Shown here piece by piece: positions 30,059-38,748 of a stretch of 64,000 nt of DNA. This stretch comes from Thermocrispum agreste DSM 44070. Its GTDB lineage: Bacteria > Actinomycetota > Actinomycetes > Mycobacteriales > Pseudonocardiaceae. The DNA is taken from the NCBI RefSeq assembly GCF_000427905.1, contig NZ_KE386603.1:305332-369331 (forward strand), read 5' to 3'. How positions within the stretch are numbered: position 1 is the first letter of the stretch; each line of letters opens with the position of its first letter. A program made the translations under genes and the position numbers. Under the pieces are notes generated by a model that searched no databases, was not told where the DNA came from, and saw nothing but the letters and a program-made list of their open reading frames with translations.

Positions 30059-30937
30059 ATGAACCACACGGCAGTCATCGGAGCCGGCACCATGGGGGTC
30101 CAGATCGCGCTGCTGCTCGCACTGCACGAGCATGACGTCACCCTCATCGAGCGCGACGAGTCCACCCGGCGTAGCGCCCTCGAGCGAGCCGACGCCGGCC
30201 TCGCGCGCCACGCGTCGCGCGGGCGCATCTCCCATGACGCAGCCGAGGCTGCTCGTGCGCGGATCGAGGTGCACGCGGACCTCGACGCGGTCGCCGGAGC
30301 CGGCCTCGTCATCGAGGCGATCACCGAGGTGCGCGACCTCAAGCGCGACCTTCTGGCCGGCCTCGATCGTCTCCTCGAGCCGGATGCGCTGCTTGCGTCG
30401 AACTCCTCGAGCTTCGTTCCCTCCTCCCTGGCCACGGGGATCGTGCACAAGGAGCGCTTCCTCAACATCCACTTCTTCAACCCCGTGCTCACCATGCGGG
30501 CCGTGGAGATCATCGGCGGGCCGGACGCCGCCGTCGCGGCGGTGACCCGCGCAACCGCGCTTGTCGAGAGCCTGGGCAAGGTGCCCGTCGTGCTGAAGAA
30601 GGAGATTCCCGGGTTCATAGCGAACCGCATCCTGAACGCCGTGCGCGACGAGGCGCTCCGCCTCTACGAGGGCGGCTACGCGGGCATCGAGACGATCGAC
30701 CAGGCCTGCCGCCTCGCCCTGGGGTACCCGATGGGTCCGTTCGAGCTGATGGACCTGACCGGCATCGACATCGGCTACGCCACGAAGAAGGCCCGCTTCG
30801 CCGAAACCGGGGACCCGGCCGACGCGCCGTCGCGAACCGTGACGCGCCTCGTCCAGCAAGGCACCCTCGGGCGCAAGACGCGGCGGGGCTTCTACCACTA
30901 CGACGAGAACCTGCGCCGCGGCGAGCCGGCGATCTGA
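30059..30937 (+). CDS. 3-hydroxyacyl-CoA (3-hydroxybutyryl-CoA) dehydrogenase
   Basis: 292 aa; NAD-dependent oxidation of 3-hydroxyacyl-CoA to 3-ketoacyl-CoA. The Rossmann motif is AVIGAGTMGVQIA. The catalytic region is ASNSSSFVPSSLA with HFFNPVLTMRAVEI (the His-Asn-Pro signature), and the C-terminal dimer domain has PGFIANRILNA and GYPMGPFELMD. Length fits the short bacterial PaaH/Hbd type. ATG 30059 follows GGTGGAG. It forms an operon with the enoyl-CoA hydratase 25 bases on. It is well placed to turn 3-hydroxybutyryl-CoA, made from crotonyl-CoA, into acetoacetyl-CoA for the thiolase. Confidence 0.95.
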   Translation: MNHTAVIGAGTMGVQIALLLALHEHDVTLIERDESTRRSALERADAGLARHASRGRISHDAAEAARARIEVHADLDAVAGAGLVIEAITEVRDLKRDLLAGLDRLLEPDALLASNSSSFVPSSLATGIVHKERFLNIHFFNPVLTMRAVEIIGGPDAAVAAVTRATALVESLGKVPVVLKKEIPGFIANRILNAVRDEALRLYEGGYAGIETIDQACRLALGYPMGPFELMDLTGIDIGYATKKARFAETGDPADAPSRTVTRLVQQGTLGRKTRRGFYHYDENLRRGEPAI

Positions 30938-30962
30938 GCGTCTGGGACGGAGGCGAGACAGC

Positions 30963-31754
30963 ATGCCCAGCACCCAGGAGCGGGCCGGCGCAGCGGGCAC
31001 CGAACCCCGGATCCTGACCGAGGACCGCCAGAGCGTCCGCCTGATCACCCTCAACCGGCCCGAGCGCCGCAACGTGCTCGACCTGCCCGCCAGGGCGGAT
31101 CTGCTGGCAGCGCTTCGCGCCGCCGAACACGAGGCACGAGCTGTCGTCCTCACTGGTGCGGGCGGATTCTTCTGCGCGGGAGGCGACATACGGGCCATGA
31201 CCGCCGATCCGTCGGAAGCGGCCAGGCGGCTCGACGTTCTCGCTGCGCTCGCCGGCCAGCTGGTGCACAGCTCCGTCCCCGTGGTCGCTGCCGTCGAGGG
31301 CGGCGCCTACGGTGCCGGGCTGTCGCTGGTCAGTGCGGCGACATATGTGGTGAGCGGAGCGACGGCACGCTTCGAGGCGTCGTTCGGGCGGATCGGCCTC
31401 GCCCCGGACACGGGCTTGACCTGGACGCTCCCTCGCCGCATAGGCCACGCCCGCGCACGCCGGATGTTGCTGCTCCTCGATGCCTACGACGCCGACCAGG
31501 CGCACGCTGCCGGACTTGTCGACGAGGTCGTCGACGACGGCCAGGCCCTGCCTCGTGCGATTCAGGTGGCCAAGCGGCTGGCCGAGCTGTCCGCGCCGAT
31601 GGTCGCGGCGACCTCGGCGCTGCTCGCGCAGGGCCACAGCACGGTCGCCGAGGCCGCTGCCGCCGAAGGACGGGCACAGGTCAGGCTGCTGCAAAGCAGC
31701 GAGTCGCAGGCGCTGCGCGCGCGGTTCCTCGACCGCTCTGCGCGCAGGCGCTGA
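30963..31754 (+). CDS. Enoyl-CoA hydratase/isomerase family protein
   Basis: 263-aa crotonase. Landmarks: LNRPERRNVLD, GAGGFFCAGGDI (oxyanion hole) and VEGGAYGAGLSLV. At the second catalytic position the region reads FEASFGRIGLAPDTGLTW, so the usual Glu pair is not clearly present. An isomerase role is as likely as a hydratase role. GGAGGCGAG precedes ATG 30963. It lies second in the plus-strand operon after the 3-hydroxyacyl-CoA dehydrogenase. Confidence 0.9.
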   Translation: MPSTQERAGAAGTEPRILTEDRQSVRLITLNRPERRNVLDLPARADLLAALRAAEHEARAVVLTGAGGFFCAGGDIRAMTADPSEAARRLDVLAALAGQLVHSSVPVVAAVEGGAYGAGLSLVSAATYVVSGATARFEASFGRIGLAPDTGLTWTLPRRIGHARARRMLLLLDAYDADQAHAAGLVDEVVDDGQALPRAIQVAKRLAELSAPMVAATSALLAQGHSTVAEAAAAEGRAQVRLLQSSESQALRARFLDRSARRR

Positions 31755-31778
31755 TCAAGCGCCACGGACGCGCCCGCC

Positions 31779-32840
31779 TCACGCCGCGCCCGGGTACCCT
31801 GCCGCACCCCATGCCTCGGCGAGCGCATCGGGGCGGATTATCCGCCAGGTGAGCGGGATGTTCTCGGCGTCCATGTCCACGGCGCCGACGTCGTGCAGGA
31901 AGTGCAGGTGCGACAGCACTTCGCCCAGCGCGGCCCGCTGCTGCAGGCCCTTGATCTCGTCCCACCTTCGCGACCACGTCAGCTCACGCGCCAGCTCCAG
32001 GGTCGTGTGCGGCGAGCGGTCGGCAAGGACGACCAGGATCTCGTCGAGACGACGGCGGTGGTGGACGAACAGTGCATCGACCCGCGCGGCGATGTCGGTG
32101 AAGTGGCGTTCGTGGCCAGGCAGTACCCGCGACACCGCCAGCCGCGCCACCTTGCCGAGTGATTCCAGGTAGTCGGTGAGCGCGCTCGCGCGGTGCCCCA
32201 CCATCGTCGAGACGTTCGGGGAGATCCGCGGGAGCACGTGGTCCCCGGTGAACAGCAGGCCGCGCCCGGCATCCTCGAAGCAGACGTGGCCCGGCGTGTG
32301 CCCTGGCGTCCAGTGCACGACCAGCTCACCGCCGGGGACGGACACGACGTCACCGTCGTGGACGAAGCCCGGTGCGCTCACCTGGTCGGGAAACGGCGGC
32401 AGCGCCGGCAGCAGCGAGGCCGCAGCCAGGCTGTCGGTGTCGTCCACTCCCGCCAGGGCGAGCCAGTGCCGTACCCGTTCACCGTGCGCCGCGCCCTTGG
32501 GCACGAGCATCTCGCGGTCCTCGCGATGCAGCCGGACGCGTGCTCCCGACACCTTCGCGAGCCTGCCCGCCAGCCCGCTGTGGTCGCGATGGCCGTGGGT
32601 GAGCAGGATCTGGTCGACCCGTGCGGGGTCGGCGCCGATCGCCCGCAGCCCGTCCACGAGGGCTGTCCACGACTCCTCGGTGGGCCAGCCGGGGTCGATG
32701 ACCGTCGCGGTGCCGTCCTCGGCGACGTACGCGTAGCACAGCGAAGCGCGCAGCGGATGCCGTGGCATCGGAACCCTGATCGACCAGACGCCTGAGTCGA
32801 TATTCTCGACCGCTGATTCCGGCGCCGTCGGGTCGTTCAT
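31779..32840 (-). CDS. Metallo-beta-lactamase-fold hydrolase
   Basis: 353 aa. The metal-binding motif THGHRDHSGLA is intact, followed by HWTPGHTPGHVCFED, FTGDHVLPR and VLPGHERHF, and a C-terminal winged-helix extension as in LACTB2-like hydrolases. It may hydrolyse a thioester, lactone or ester. I chose ATG 32840 (GGTGAG upstream) rather than the open frame to 32936, which would run through the operator. It is divergent from the MFS gene, with the shared TetR operator 29 bases upstream. Confidence 0.85.
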   Translation of the reverse strand: MNDPTAPESAVENIDSGVWSIRVPMPRHPLRASLCYAYVAEDGTATVIDPGWPTEESWTALVDGLRAIGADPARVDQILLTHGHRDHSGLAGRLAKVSGARVRLHREDREMLVPKGAAHGERVRHWLALAGVDDTDSLAAASLLPALPPFPDQVSAPGFVHDGDVVSVPGGELVVHWTPGHTPGHVCFEDAGRGLLFTGDHVLPRISPNVSTMVGHRASALTDYLESLGKVARLAVSRVLPGHERHFTDIAARVDALFVHHRRRLDEILVVLADRSPHTTLELARELTWSRRWDEIKGLQQRAALGEVLSHLHFLHDVGAVDMDAENIPLTWRIIRPDALAEAWGAAGYPGAA

Positions 32841-32868
32841 CCGCCATCTCACCTTGGGTTTTCCACTC

Positions 32869-32895
32869 CCGACCGATTGGTCGGTCGTGTACACT
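32869..32895 (+). promoter_or_regulatory. TetR-type operator copy 3 with overlapping promoter
   Basis: CCGACCGATTGGTCGG (32869-32884) is followed by TCGTG and a TACACT -10 box (32890-32895). Twenty-seven bases are the same as at copy 4 except for one. The predicted transcription start is near 32903, where an ATG lies. It is placed to control the MFS gene and, divergently, the metallo-hydrolase. Confidence 0.8.
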
Positions 32896-32902
32896 CTCGC
32901 GC

Positions 32903-33025
32903 ATGGACAGCGCTGCGTCAAGCCGGATCCGGCCAAGGAGATTCCCTCCTCCGACCCTCTCGCCGAAGCGTCGCAGCAGCCGTCCCGGATCGTGCGAGCC
33001 CGCCGATGTCCACGCCCGGCGGTGA
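32903..33025 (+). CDS. Possible 40-codon leader ORF before the MFS gene
   Basis: This ATG falls 8 bases after the -10 box, exactly where transcription should start, so it could be translated without a leader. The 40-residue product is Arg/Ser/Pro rich with no known domain. Its stop lies 20 bases past the MFS ATG in another frame, and that ATG has no clear ribosome site, so reinitiation is conceivable. It could equally be untranslated 5' leader. Confidence 0.2.
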   Translation: MDSAASSRIRPRRFPPPTLSPKRRSSRPGSCEPADVHARR

Positions 33026-34289
33026 CCGGCTCTGGCGGAGCGTCGTCCTCTCGGCGCTGCTGCCCCTGGTGCTGTACTCGACGGGCGTCGGCGCGCTCAT
33101 GCCCGCCATTCCGCTGATCGTCGCCCGCATCAGCGAGCCGCTGTTCGACGACCGCTCGACGATCCTGGCGGTCTCCGGAGTCGTGGCGGCCATGCTGATG
33201 GTCGGAGAGCTCATCGGGTATCTGCCGAGCGGGCGGATCGTGACGCTGCTCGGCGAGCGCAACGCCATGCTGGCCGCAGCAGGCCTGTCGCTGGCCGGCA
33301 TCGGTGTCTGCATGCTCCTGCCGGGGCCGTGGGCGGTCGGCGTCGGAGTGTTCCTCGTCGGCCTCGCCACCGCGCTGTTCTCACTGGCCCGGCATGCCTT
33401 CATCACCACCTACGTCCCCCTGGTCTACCGCTCTCGGGTGCTCGCCGCCGTCGGCGGCCTCTTCCGGCTCGGGCATTTCGTCGGTCCTTTCCTCACGGCC
33501 TACGTCCTCAGCACTTTCGGCAGCCTGGAGTCCGCGTACTGGATCCATGTCGCGACGTGCACCGCGGCCGCCGTCGTGCTGCTGTTCACGCGCGATCCCG
33601 AGACCGCGGCCATGAAGAAGACGACGGCACGCGCGGTGGCAGCCGCACCCCGCTCGGCAGGGATCGCCCGTACGCTGGTGAACCGCCGCGACGTGCTGCT
33701 GCGGCTGGGGACCGGCGCGGCGGTGGTGATGGCGCTGCGCGCGGGCAGGACCGTCATCATGCCGCTGTGGGGAGTGAGCATCGGCATGGACGACTCCTCC
33801 GTCGCCCTCGTCGTCGGCATCGCCGGAGGCGTCGACTTCGCGCTCTGCTACCTCGGCGGCTGGTTGTGCGACCGGTTCGGACGGATGTGGAACGCTCTGC
33901 CGAGCACGCTGGGCCTGGCACTGTCCTTGCTGGTCCTCGCCTTCACCGCCGGCTTTGCGAACCCGGCCGTGTGGTTCGTCGTGTTGACGATGACCATGTC
34001 CGTCGCCAACGGGATGGGCACCGGCATCGTTCTCACGCTCGGTGCCGACCTGGCCGACCCGGAGGATCCGGCGCCGTTCCTCGGCGCGTGGCGGTTCATC
34101 GGAAGTCTCGGCAATGCCGGCGCTCCTCTCGCGGTTTCCGCCGCGACGACGGCGGTGTCACTGCCCTTCGCCGTCGGCGCGCTCGGAGTGATCGGGATCG
34201 CGGGCGCAGCGATCCTGGCCCACGGGATCGCGCGATACATCCCAGGCGAGTCGCTGCGTTTGCGGTCCAGGCGCGCTCAGCCGCGCTGA
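33006..34289 (+). CDS. MFS transporter
   Basis: 427 aa with about 12 hydrophobic segments. The MFS signature between TM2 and TM3 is degenerate: GYLPSGRIVTLLGERNA. The second half has GGWLCDRFGRMWNA, a clear copy of the GxLxDRxGRR motif. I used ATG 33006, at the start of the protein-like sequence. The frame is open to 32877, but that part lies in the operator. It is probably an importer or exporter of the island's substrate or a metabolite. Its 3' end overlaps the convergent flavin reductase gene by 13 bases. Confidence 0.85.
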   Translation: MSTPGGDRLWRSVVLSALLPLVLYSTGVGALMPAIPLIVARISEPLFDDRSTILAVSGVVAAMLMVGELIGYLPSGRIVTLLGERNAMLAAAGLSLAGIGVCMLLPGPWAVGVGVFLVGLATALFSLARHAFITTYVPLVYRSRVLAAVGGLFRLGHFVGPFLTAYVLSTFGSLESAYWIHVATCTAAAVVLLFTRDPETAAMKKTTARAVAAAPRSAGIARTLVNRRDVLLRLGTGAAVVMALRAGRTVIMPLWGVSIGMDDSSVALVVGIAGGVDFALCYLGGWLCDRFGRMWNALPSTLGLALSLLVLAFTAGFANPAVWFVVLTMTMSVANGMGTGIVLTLGADLADPEDPAPFLGAWRFIGSLGNAGAPLAVSAATTAVSLPFAVGALGVIGIAGAAILAHGIARYIPGESLRLRSRRAQPR

Positions 34290-34888
34290 CCGTTCGGCCG
34301 GAAGCGGAACAGCCGTCCGATCGTCGCGTAGCTGGGGCCTGCGATGCGCGCGAGCGGCCGGAGCTGGTCGGTCTCGATCTTGCCGTCGCGGTAGAGCTCG
34401 TCGCGGACGTGCGCGAGTACCACGCGCCCGACGACGAACTGGGAACCGGCGTTGCCGAACGTCATCACCTGCTCGAGCGCACACTCCAGGGCGACCGGCG
34501 CGGTCGACAGCCGCGGTGTCCGGACGAGGCGGGAGGGTTCGGTCCGCAGGCCGAGCTGCTCCACTTCGCTCACCGTCGGCGGGAAAGGTTCCGCCGACGC
34601 ATGGACGAGCGCCGCTTCGGACTCGTGGGCCACCTGGAGCACGAACTCCCGCTCACGTTGGATGTTCGCCGCGGTGTCCTTGGGCGCGCCCGCGCGGCGG
34701 CCGATCGAGATTCCTACCAGGATCGGTTCGTAGGACACGAACGTATAACAGCTGAACGGCGCCAGGTTCACCCGGCCGTCCTCGTGCAGCGTGCTCACCC
34801 ACGCGATCGGCCGCGGCACGACGACGCCGGTCATCAGCCGGTAGCAGGCCGCAGCGTCGAGCGTCGCCGGGTCGAGCTGCACCGTCAT
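34277..34888 (-). CDS. Flavin reductase-like domain protein
   Basis: 203-aa flavoprotein of the FMN-binding split-barrel flavin_reduct family: VVPRPIAWVSTLHEDGRVNLAPFS, then FVSYEPILVGISIG and KDTAANI. Such proteins either reduce flavin for a two-component oxygenase or bind FMN themselves. I chose ATG 34888; the longer frame overlaps the SDR gene. Last gene of the twelve-gene minus-strand run, 16 bases after the SDR. It cannot obviously serve the BVMO, which is a one-component type. Confidence 0.85.
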   Translation of the reverse strand: MTVQLDPATLDAAACYRLMTGVVVPRPIAWVSTLHEDGRVNLAPFSCYTFVSYEPILVGISIGRRAGAPKDTAANIQREREFVLQVAHESEAALVHASAEPFPPTVSEVEQLGLRTEPSRLVRTPRLSTAPVALECALEQVMTFGNAGSQFVVGRVVLAHVRDELYRDGKIETDQLRPLARIAGPSYATIGRLFRFRPNGQRG

Positions 34889-34904
34889 GGTCGGTCCCCG
34901 GCTC

Positions 34905-35660
34905 TCACGGCGCGATGAAGGAACCGCCGTTGATGTCGATCGTCGTGCCGGTGACATAGCCCGCCTCGTCGCTGCACAGGTACGAGACGAGGCCGGCGAC
35001 ATCCCACGGCGTCCCTTCGCGTCCGACCGGGATCCGGGCCCGGGAGGCCGCCTGCACTTCCGGCGCGCTGCGTGCCGACATCGGCGTCGCGATGCGTCCC
35101 GGCGCGACGGAGTTCACGGTGATCCCGTGCTTTCCCACCTCGAGAGCAAGCGTTCTGGTCAGCCCGTTGATGCCGGCCTTGGCGACACCGTAGGGCAGCC
35201 CGGCGACACGCGCCCCTTGCCTGCCCGCCGTCGACGAGATGTTCACGATGCGACCCCATCCCGCCTGGATCATCGAGGGCAGCACGGCACGGGTCACCAG
35301 GAACGGGCCGCGCAGATTGACGGCCATGACGGCGTCCCACTCCTGTGTGGTGGTCTCGATCGGCGGCACCCGGTAGCCGTCCGGGCGCTTCGGCGAGATC
35401 GCAGCGTTGTTGACCAGGCACGCGACGCCGCCGCGCTCCGCGACGATCGACTCGACGGCCGTCGTCACCTGCTCTTCCGACGACACGTCGACGGCCATCG
35501 CATCGACACCCTGGGTGTCGCCGATCCAGGCTGCGTCCTGCGAGCCGAGGACGTCCTGCAGATCCCACGCGACGACGCTGAACCCGTCCCGGGCCAGCAG
35601 CTGCGCGATCGCGGCGCCGATCCCGCGGCCGCCGCCCGTGACGATCGCAACCCGCTCCAT
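34905..35660 (-). CDS. Short-chain dehydrogenase/reductase
   Basis: 251-aa classical SDR. Cofactor motif TGGGRGIG, structural NNAA, catalytic Ser in NISSTAGR, YGVAK for Tyr-x-x-x-Lys, and NSVAPGRIATPM. The Asp after the second strand (AWDLQ) points to NAD(H). ATG 35660 has GGAGGA upstream. It sits between the enoyl-CoA hydratase and the flavin reductase, so it may oxidise a hydroxyacyl-CoA or a cyclic alcohol of the pathway. Confidence 0.9.
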   Translation of the reverse strand: MERVAIVTGGGRGIGAAIAQLLARDGFSVVAWDLQDVLGSQDAAWIGDTQGVDAMAVDVSSEEQVTTAVESIVAERGGVACLVNNAAISPKRPDGYRVPPIETTTQEWDAVMAVNLRGPFLVTRAVLPSMIQAGWGRIVNISSTAGRQGARVAGLPYGVAKAGINGLTRTLALEVGKHGITVNSVAPGRIATPMSARSAPEVQAASRARIPVGREGTPWDVAGLVSYLCSDEAGYVTGTTIDINGGSFIAP

Positions 35661-35688
35661 CGCTGTCCTCCCTCGCTCCCGGTCCGGA

Positions 35689-36483
35689 TCAATACCCGTG
35701 GTAGACACCCGGACGGCGCTCCTGGCGTGCACGCAGCGCCTCGAAGTGGTCCTGTGTCTTCATGGAGATCCGTTCCCACGCCAGCGAGGCGTCGAGGACG
35801 TGGCTGTTGACCAGGTGCACGAACCGGTTGATCGAGGCCTTGGTCGCGCGCACGGCGTACGGCGGCTGAGCGGCGATCTCCTGGGCGAACGCGAGCGTCT
35901 GCTCGCACAGCTGCGCGGCCGGGACGACGCGGTTGACCAGGCCGAGGTCGTAGGCCTCCTGTCCGCTGAGCATCCGTCCCGTCATCAGCAGCTCCTTGGC
36001 GCGGAGCGGGCCGACCAGCAGCGGCCAGACCACCGCGCCGCCGTCGCCCGCGACGAGCCCGACGTTGACGTGCCGGTCCCCGATCGAAGCCGCGTCCGAC
36101 ATGAACACGGCGTCGCAGAACAGCGCGATCGTGGCGCCGAGCCCGGCCGCCGGCCCGTTGACCATCGCGACAAGCGGCTTCTCGACGGAGAGCATGGTCG
36201 TGATGAGGTGGCGTCCGCGCGAGTACACGCGCAGCGGCTCCCCGCTGGCTTGGTGCCTGGCGGCCATCGTCTTGGTGTCGCCTCCGGAGCAGAAGCCGCG
36301 TCCCGCCCCGGTGATGACGACGACGCGGGTGTCGTCGTCGGAGTCGACCTGCCCGAACAGCTCCTGGAGCTCGTGGTGCATCTCCGGGCTGACCGCGTTC
36401 AGCCGCTCCGGACGGTTGAGCGTGACGACCGCGACCCCGTTCTCTTCGTAGTCGACCGCAAGGGTGGATGTCGACGTCAGCAC
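35689..36483 (-). CDS. Enoyl-CoA hydratase/isomerase
   Basis: 264-aa crotonase: LNRPERLNAVSPEMH, GAGRGFCSGGDTKTM for the oxyanion hole, MVNGPAAGLGATIAL, then DRHVNVGLVAGDGGAVVWP. The position of the first catalytic Glu is non-canonical and an Asp lies near the second, as in isomerase-like or ring-opening members. GTG 36483 follows GAGAGGAG. It lies between the acyl-CoA dehydrogenase pair and the SDR, which fits the hydration step of a beta-oxidation turn. Confidence 0.9.
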   Translation of the reverse strand: MLTSTSTLAVDYEENGVAVVTLNRPERLNAVSPEMHHELQELFGQVDSDDDTRVVVITGAGRGFCSGGDTKTMAARHQASGEPLRVYSRGRHLITTMLSVEKPLVAMVNGPAAGLGATIALFCDAVFMSDAASIGDRHVNVGLVAGDGGAVVWPLLVGPLRAKELLMTGRMLSGQEAYDLGLVNRVVPAAQLCEQTLAFAQEIAAQPPYAVRATKASINRFVHLVNSHVLDASLAWERISMKTQDHFEALRARQERRPGVYHGY

Positions 36484-36523
36484 GTGCGTTTCTCCTCTCG
36501 TGGTCTCTCGGCGTGCAGGGCGC

Positions 36524-37576
36524 TCAGACGTCCGCGAAGAGCGCCTCGGACCCGGCCTGCTCGTCGCGGATGGCCACGCCGAGAGTCCGGAGGTGGAACT
36601 GACGGGAGCCGTAGCTGTGCTCGAGCAGCTTTCCCCGTTTCAGCCAGAAGTGCAGCGGGTGCTCCCAGGTGAAGCCGATCCCGCCGTGGAGCTGGAGCGC
36701 GGAGTCCCCGACAAGGCGCGCCGCGTCGCTGGCGGACGCCATGGCGACGCTTGCCGCCACCGCCGCGTCCGGCAGACCCTCCTGGTGGGCATATGCCGCA
36801 TACCAGCTGCACGGCCGTGAGCTCTCGACGGCGACCCACGCGTCGGCCGCCAGATGCTTGACCGCCTGGAAAGTTCCGATCGCCCGGCCGAATTGCTCAC
36901 GCTGCTTGGTGTGCTCGACGGTCAGGTCGAGCATGCGTCGCGACACCCCGTTGAGAACCGCGGCGGTCGCCCACACCGCGCGGAGCCGCGCTTCGTCCAG
37001 CGCTCCCTCGCCGAGGCGGGCGTGCGGTGTGAACGCGTCCGGGCGTGGCTTGATGCGACCGAGACGACTGGTCGGATCGGGCGAGTGGACGGGTTCGACG
37101 GTGAATTGATCGCGCTCCAGCACGTACAGCCCGTCCTCGGCGGCCACGAGCGCAACGTCCGCGACGTCCGCGAACAGGGCGACGGTTCCGCCTGGCATGA
37201 CCGCCGCGGTGCTCACCGACGCTCCACTGAGCAGCCCGGGGAGAAGGCGGTCGCGCATCTCGTCGTCGGCGAACCGGTGAATGGTCGGCACCACGACCGC
37301 GACCGTCTCCGTCAACGGAAGCGATGCACCGGAATAGCCGAACTCCTCGAGGCTGCGCACGACGTCCTCGGAGCGCACCCCGAGCCCGCCGTCGGCCTCC
37401 GGGATCAGGGCACCCCAGAACGACAGGGAGGAGACCTCGTCCCACAACGAACGGTCGAACTCACCCTCGGACCACACCCGCCGCACGTGGTCCAGATCGC
37501 ACTTCGCCGAAAGGACGTCGCTCAGGCCGGCGGCGAGCTCGGTGGAGGTGGCGTCGGATCCGTACGAAAGGGTCAT
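36524..37576 (-). CDS. Acyl-CoA dehydrogenase, small/beta-type subunit
   Basis: 350 aa, shorter than the usual 380-400. Seen: REQFGRAIGTFQAVKHLAAD (FAD/dimer motif) and LHGGIGFTWEHPLHFWLKR at the C-terminus, typical of the second subunit of actinobacterial FadE heterotetramers. ATG 37576 overlaps the stop of the larger dehydrogenase by four bases, with AAGGAG upstream. The pair is therefore likely one alpha2-beta2 enzyme for a bulky or ring-bearing acyl-CoA; this is inference from the family. Confidence 0.88.
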   Translation of the reverse strand: MTLSYGSDATSTELAAGLSDVLSAKCDLDHVRRVWSEGEFDRSLWDEVSSLSFWGALIPEADGGLGVRSEDVVRSLEEFGYSGASLPLTETVAVVVPTIHRFADDEMRDRLLPGLLSGASVSTAAVMPGGTVALFADVADVALVAAEDGLYVLERDQFTVEPVHSPDPTSRLGRIKPRPDAFTPHARLGEGALDEARLRAVWATAAVLNGVSRRMLDLTVEHTKQREQFGRAIGTFQAVKHLAADAWVAVESSRPCSWYAAYAHQEGLPDAAVAASVAMASASDAARLVGDSALQLHGGIGFTWEHPLHFWLKRGKLLEHSYGSRQFHLRTLGVAIRDEQAGSEALFADV

Positions 37577-38748
37577 CGCTTCTCCTTCGGCATCCCGAGC
37601 ACACGCTCGGCGATGATGTTCCGCTGGATCTGGTTCGACCCAGCGAAGATGCGCGTCGCGCGGGCATGCCAGTAGTCGGCCTCCCACAGCGGATACCGCT
37701 CCGAAAGGGCAGGCTCGGTGCCCGTCGCGGTGGCCAGCGCATGCAGCCTCATGCCGGTCTCGTAGATCGCCGCCTCCATCTCCGACCAGAACAGCTTGTT
37801 CAGGCTGGCCTCGGGGCCGAAGCGACCGTCGGAACTTTCCGCGATCGTGCGTCCGACGTGGTGCCGGTACCTGCAGACCTGCATGACGTGCCAGCCGAGT
37901 TCTTCCAGCGTCGCTGAGTCGTCGGCGCCGCCCGAGGCGATCGCCAGGTGGCGAAGCTCCTGCAACAAGGGGAGGTATTTCACGTACGAGCGCCGTCCGA
38001 TGCCGCGCTCCAGCACCAGCGCGCTCATGGCGACGTTCCACCCGTCGCCCATCTCGCCGACGGTGTTCGCGACCGGGACTTCGACGTCGTCGAGGAACAC
38101 CTCGGCGAAGGTGCGCCGTCCGTTGATCTGCCGGATCGGCCGGACCTCGATGCCGGGGCTGCGCATGTCGATGAGGACGGCCGTGATCCCCCGGTGCTTG
38201 GGCGCGTCGGGGTCGGTCCGCACGAGGGCGAACATCCAGTCGGCGTACGTCGCGCCCGACGTCCAGATCTTCTGGCCGTTGATGACGTACCGGTCCCCGA
38301 CGACGCGGGCGCTGGTGCGCAGGGCGGCGAGGTCGCTTCCTGCCTCCGGCTCGCTGAAGCCCTGGCACCAGACCTCTTCGCACCGCAGGATCGGCTGCAG
38401 CCAGCGGCTTCGCTGCTCCGGGGTGCCGTGCTGCATGAGCGTCGGCCCGACCAGCATCAGGCCTTGGATGTTCAGGCGCGGCGGGGCCGATGCACGCTCG
38501 TACTCCTCCTGGAAGATCATCCGGTGGGCCGCACCCATGCCCTTGCCGCCATACTCGACCGGCCAGTGGATCGCCGCGTAGCCGTTGTCGTAGAGCACCC
38601 GCTCCCACGCGCGCCTGCGTTCGAGTACCTCCGGCGACGTGAGCGGGCGTGCGCCCACCAGGTCGCGTGGCACGTTGGCGCTCAGCCACTGACGGATCTC
38701 TGCGCGCCACGCGGCTAGATCCTTCGCGGCCGCCGTCTCCGTCGTCAT
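37573..38748 (-). CDS. Acyl-CoA dehydrogenase, large subunit
   Basis: 391-aa flavoprotein that makes a 2-enoyl-CoA. Landmarks: HWPVEYGGKGM, QGFSEPEAGSDLAAL and KIWTSGATYADW in the beta domain, and IFAGSNQIQRNIIAERVLG at the C-terminus. The MCAD-type catalytic Glu position in that last motif is Ala; LERGIGRR in helix G may supply the base, as in related FadE proteins. ATG 38748 has GGAAGGAG upstream and overlaps the synthetase stop by four bases. Confidence 0.92.
   Translation of the reverse strand: MTTETAAAKDLAAWRAEIRQWLSANVPRDLVGARPLTSPEVLERRRAWERVLYDNGYAAIHWPVEYGGKGMGAAHRMIFQEEYERASAPPRLNIQGLMLVGPTLMQHGTPEQRSRWLQPILRCEEVWCQGFSEPEAGSDLAALRTSARVVGDRYVINGQKIWTSGATYADWMFALVRTDPDAPKHRGITAVLIDMRSPGIEVRPIRQINGRRTFAEVFLDDVEVPVANTVGEMGDGWNVAMSALVLERGIGRRSYVKYLPLLQELRHLAIASGGADDSATLEELGWHVMQVCRYRHHVGRTIAESSDGRFGPEASLNKLFWSEMEAAIYETGMRLHALATATGTEPALSERYPLWEADYWHARATRIFAGSNQIQRNIIAERVLGMPKEKR

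Noticed and set aside
29719-30135. Protein-coding gene on the plus strand before the 3-hydroxyacyl-CoA dehydrogenase
   Set aside because: The frame runs into the dehydrogenase in another phase and shows no family motif.
32841-32936. N-terminal extension of the metallo-hydrolase to 32936
   Set aside because: It would run through the operator and promoter, and the extra residues do not resemble the family; ATG 32840 has a ribosome site.
37050-37080. Fifth TetR-type operator (GACTGGTCGG-like sequence)
   Set aside because: Only one half matches and it lies inside an acyl-CoA dehydrogenase gene, far from a start.
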